Shown here piece by piece: positions 62,079 to 64,000 of a stretch of 64,000 nucleotides of DNA (within the stretch, counting starts at the first letter, position 1; the number at the start of each line of letters is the position of its first letter). The notes under the pieces are model-generated. The model did not search any database and was not told the origin of the DNA. It saw only the letters and a program-made list of their open reading frames with translations. This DNA is from an uncultured Chitinophagaceae bacterium (lineage in GTDB: Bacteria; Bacteroidota; Bacteroidia; Chitinophagales; Chitinophagaceae), in the NCBI GenBank assembly GCA_937873715.1, contig CALMYJ010000003.1, positions 552,886 through 616,885 of the forward strand. The letters run 5' to 3'. Both the position numbers and the translations under genes were made by a program.

Positions 62079-63278
62079 TTGATAGAAAAAAAGAAAACAG
62101 CATCCCCACAGCAGGAACAAAAAACAGTACTGGTTGGCGTTATCACAAAAGGTCAGCCGGAAGTACGGCTCCACGAGTACCTCGATGAGCTGGCCTTCCT
62201 GGCATCAACAGCAGGGGTAACGGCAGTAAAAAGATTTATACAAAAACTGGAGCATCCTGATAGCCGCACTTTTGTAGGCAAAGGCAAGCTGGAAGAAATA
62301 AAAAATTACCTGCAACGCCACAGGGAAATCGACATGGTGGTATTCGATGATGAATTAACCGGATCACAAATACAAAATATCGAAAAAGAGCTGGGCGTAA
62401 AAACGATTGACCGCAGCGATTTAATACTCGACATATTTGCCACCCGTGCCAAAACAGCACAAGCCAAAACGCAGGTAGAGCTGGCACAATACCAATACAT
62501 ATTACCCCGCCTGAAAGGCATGTGGAAGCATTTGGAAAGGCAGGGCGGTGGTGTAGGTACCCGTGGCCCCGGCGAAACGGAAATTGAAACCGACCGCCGT
62601 ATTGTAAAAAATAAAATCAGCCTGCTCCGCAAACGCCTGGCCGAAATTGACAAGCAGGCTTTTACCCAACGTAAAGACAGGGGCGAATTTATCCGGGTAT
62701 CATTAGTAGGGTACACCAACGTGGGTAAATCAACCCTTATGAACCTGCTGAGTAAAAGTGATGTATTTGCAGAAAATAAACTATTTGCCACACTGGATAC
62801 CACCACCCGTAAAGTGGTATTTGAACAAACCCCTTTTTTATTGAGCGATACGGTGGGCTTTATCCGTAAACTGCCACACCACTTAGTTGAAAGTTTTAAA
62901 AGCACGCTTGATGAAGTAAGGGAGGCGGATATTTTGTTGCATGTGGTGGATATCTCTCACCCACAGTACGAAGACCAGCTACAGGTAGTACATAAAACCC
63001 TTGCCGAGCTGGATGCTGGCGAAAAACCTACTATTACCATTTTTAATAAAATGGATAAATACGAAGCGCAGGCATTTGACCAGTGGCTGGAAGAGGATGT
63101 AAAAAAAGAAATAATTGACGATTTAAAACAACGCTGGCAAAATGAAACCAGGGGTAATTGTGTGTTTGTATCTGCAATAGAAAAAACAAATATTGACGTA
63201 TTGCGTCAAACCATATTGAATAATGTAAGGGATATGTACCGCATTCGTTATCCCTATAAAGCGGAGTTTTTTTATTAA
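62079..63278 (+). CDS. hflX: GTPase HflX
   Basis: 399 residues from a TTG start (IEKKKTASPQQEQ), the only start that keeps the N-terminus complete. HflX N-terminal domain (FVGKGKLEEIKNYLQ, VFDDELTGSQIQNIEKEL and GPGETEIETDRR) precedes the GTPase core: GYTNVGKSTLMNLL (P-loop), DTVGFIRKLPH (G3) and NKMDK (G4). Rescues stalled ribosomes by splitting the 70S. The following Rieske gene starts on the last base of its stop codon (TAATG). Confidence 0.95.
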   Translation: MIEKKKTASPQQEQKTVLVGVITKGQPEVRLHEYLDELAFLASTAGVTAVKRFIQKLEHPDSRTFVGKGKLEEIKNYLQRHREIDMVVFDDELTGSQIQNIEKELGVKTIDRSDLILDIFATRAKTAQAKTQVELAQYQYILPRLKGMWKHLERQGGGVGTRGPGETEIETDRRIVKNKISLLRKRLAEIDKQAFTQRKDRGEFIRVSLVGYTNVGKSTLMNLLSKSDVFAENKLFATLDTTTRKVVFEQTPFLLSDTVGFIRKLPHHLVESFKSTLDEVREADILLHVVDISHPQYEDQLQVVHKTLAELDAGEKPTITIFNKMDKYEAQAFDQWLEEDVKKEIIDDLKQRWQNETRGNCVFVSAIEKTNIDVLRQTILNNVRDMYRIRYPYKAEFFY

Positions 63279-63637
63279 TGCCCGCTGAAAAAAAATATCA
63301 TTGGCATAAAATTGCTGAAAGCAAAGCCATGTTGCAATTAGGAACAGGTGGAACAGCCGAAATACAAGTTGACGGGAAAAATATCTGCTTAATCGTTCAC
63401 AACGATTGGATATATGGCTGCGCTGCCAAATGCCCACATGCCGGCGGCAGGCTTGCCGATGGATATACCGATGCATTGGGCAATATTGTGTGCCCCCTGC
63501 ACCGCTACAAATTCAGTTTGCACAACGGGCGGAACAGCAGTGGCGAGGGCTATTTTTTAAAAACATACCCCGTACAAGAAAGGGAAGACGGCATATACCT
63601 TGGTATAGAGGAAAAAACAGGTTTTTTTGGCGGGTAA
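63278..63637 (+). CDS. Rieske (2Fe-2S) ferredoxin-like protein
   Basis: 119 residues, a stand-alone Rieske domain with cluster ligands CPHAG (Cys, His) and CPLHRY (Cys, His), spaced about 18 residues apart. No membrane anchor or signal. Similar small proteins act as ferredoxins for oxygenases or as subunits of nitrite reductase; here the partner is unknown. Translationally coupled to hflX by a one-base overlap. It could serve the Rieske oxygenase at 36801, but the distance is large and there is no direct evidence. Confidence 0.85.
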   Translation: MPAEKKYHWHKIAESKAMLQLGTGGTAEIQVDGKNICLIVHNDWIYGCAAKCPHAGGRLADGYTDALGNIVCPLHRYKFSLHNGRNSSGEGYFLKTYPVQEREDGIYLGIEEKTGFFGG

Positions 63638-63651
63638 AATCTTTATTTCAA

Positions 63652-63682
63652 TTTGTTTAAAAACTGAAAAAGCCTATTTTTG
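63652..63682 (+). promoter_or_regulatory. Bacteroidota-type promoter for the tRNA cluster
   Basis: TTTG at 63652-63655 and TATTTTTG at 63675-63682, with 19 bases between. A textbook match to the TTTG / TAnnTTTG consensus, 18 bases upstream of the first tRNA-like sequence. Confidence 0.75.
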
Positions 63683-63699
63683 CGTCCCCTTTGGGAAAT

Positions 63700-63766
63700 T
63701 CCTCCCTGGCTCAGTTGGTTAGAGTATCCCGATGATACATCGGGAGGGGCGCTGGATCAGTCAGCG
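63700..63766 (+). pseudogene. Decayed tRNA remnant
   Basis: Has a tRNA-like acceptor 5' strand (TCCTCCC, close to the downstream tRNA-Asn), a D arm and an anticodon stem CCCGA/TCGGG. The loop is TGATACA, without T at position 33, and the T loop is GATCAGT. The 3' acceptor strand is replaced by AAAACAA and cannot pair. The anticodon stem matches that of the Lys-type tRNA at 63938 and the acceptor strand matches Asn, so it looks like a chimeric relic. Confidence 0.7.
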
Positions 63767-63786
63767 AAAACAAGCTGAAAAAATAT

Positions 63787-63860
63787 TCCTCCTTAGCTCA
63801 GTTGGTTAGAGCATCTGACTGTTAATCAGAGGGTCGCTGGTTCAAGTCCAGCAGGGGGAG
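63787..63860 (+). tRNA. tRNA-Asn (GUU)
   Basis: 74 bases. Acceptor TCCTCCT/AGGGGGA (one T-G pair), D arm with GGTT, anticodon stem CTGA with loop around GTT, T arm with TTCAAGT and discriminator G. CCA not encoded. Transcribed from the promoter at 63652 and terminated at 63870. Confidence 0.94.
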
Positions 63861-63869
63861 CGAAAATTT

Positions 63870-63903
63870 AAAGCGTTACGAACACAATCGTAGCGCTTTT
63901 TTA
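63870..63903 (+). terminator. Intrinsic terminator after tRNA-Asn
   Basis: 12-bp stem AAAGCGTTACGA / TCGTAGCGCTTT with one G-U pair (63870-63881 and 63888-63899) and a 6-base loop, then a run of T. Confidence 0.88.
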
Positions 63904-63937
63904 TTGTTTGATTTAGCCTTTAGTAATATTATACAGC

Positions 63938-64000
63938 AGGCAATAAGCTCATTTGGTTAGCGCATCCCGATTTTTAATCGGGAGGGTCGCTGGTTCAAGT
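63938..64000 (+). tRNA. tRNA-Lys-like (UUU), cut by the window edge, possibly degenerate
   Basis: Anticodon stem CCCGA/TCGGG with loop TTTTTAA gives UUU (Lys), and the T-arm start GCTGG-TTCAAGT is normal. The D arm is damaged: GCTC opposes GCGC rather than GAGC, and an extra A follows position 8. The acceptor 3' half lies beyond the window, so functionality cannot be judged. Confidence 0.6.

Noticed and set aside
63700..63766. Functional tRNA with anticodon AUA
   Set aside because: No T33, non-canonical T loop and no pairing 3' acceptor strand; treated as a relic.
1..64000. CRISPR array, phage genes or insertion-sequence transposase
   Set aside because: No regularly spaced repeats and no transposase, integrase or phage structural frame seen; repeats present are short palindromes or leader-like units.

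Overview
The window looks like a chromosomal stretch of a Bacteroidota member, most likely family Chitinophagaceae. The signs are a SusC/SusD pair driven by an ECF sigma/FecR/STN relay, TTTG-N19/20-TAnnTTTG promoters, weak Shine-Dalgarno sequences, and a DUF4834-rimP-nusA-infB-surA-like-hflX block. The family assignment is inference, because no rRNA is present.

Layout. (1) 1-3.3 kb, housekeeping: a DsbA-family protein, a PcrA/UvrD helicase (minus strand) and a CAU-anticodon tRNA. (2) 3.4-11.2 kb, signalling and uptake: ECF sigma factor, FecR anti-sigma factor, SusC with an STN domain, SusD and a LamG lipoprotein, closed by an intrinsic terminator. (3) 11.2-24.1 kb, an exported depolymerising battery: a VCBS/UnbV lipoprotein, two GH30 enzymes, three glucoamylase-fold (GH144-type) enzymes and, interleaved with the latter, an EEP phosphodiesterase/phosphatase and a type I phosphodiesterase (NPP-like). 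(4) 24.1-32.3 kb, an exported redox module of unknown function: a PSCyt1-DUF1549-DUF1553 protein, a DUF1501 protein, a Tat-signal TIM-barrel isomerase, a DUF2231/cytochrome c/LRR fusion and a Gfo/Idh/MocA oxidoreductase with a signal-like N terminus. (5) 32.3-44.5 kb, mostly cytoplasmic catabolism: KDPG-type aldolase, a second Gfo/Idh/MocA, SDR, ROK kinase, SIS protein, Rieske oxygenase, MFS transporter, glucosamine-6-P deaminase, a core-MetE protein, an MBL hydrolase, DoxX and a GMC oxidoreductase. (6) 44.5-54.6 kb, more exported hydrolases: GH43-like, SGNH esterase, GH3, GH97, alpha/beta esterase, GH3. (7) 54.7-64 kb, core genes: HAD phosphatase, DUF4834, rimP-nusA-infB, a SurA-like PPIase, hflX, a Rieske ferredoxin-like protein and a tRNA cluster containing a decayed copy.

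Working model (inference). The accessory 50 kb is a very large polysaccharide-utilisation locus. GH144 acts on beta-1,2-glucan and GH30 on beta-1,6 linkages. With GH3 exo-glucosidases, two phosphodiesterase/phosphatase-type enzymes and two esterases, this suits a substituted glucan. Osmoregulated periplasmic (or rhizobial cyclic) glucans carrying phosphoglycerol, phosphocholine or succinyl groups would fit. Part of the released sugar may then be oxidised in the periplasm through the cytochrome module and the Gfo/Idh and GMC enzymes.

The accessory region is also seeded with at least four families of small intergenic palindromic or leader-like repeats. Some have become part of coding sequence: one lies in a signal peptide, one in a transporter C-terminus and one at a GH3 N-terminus.
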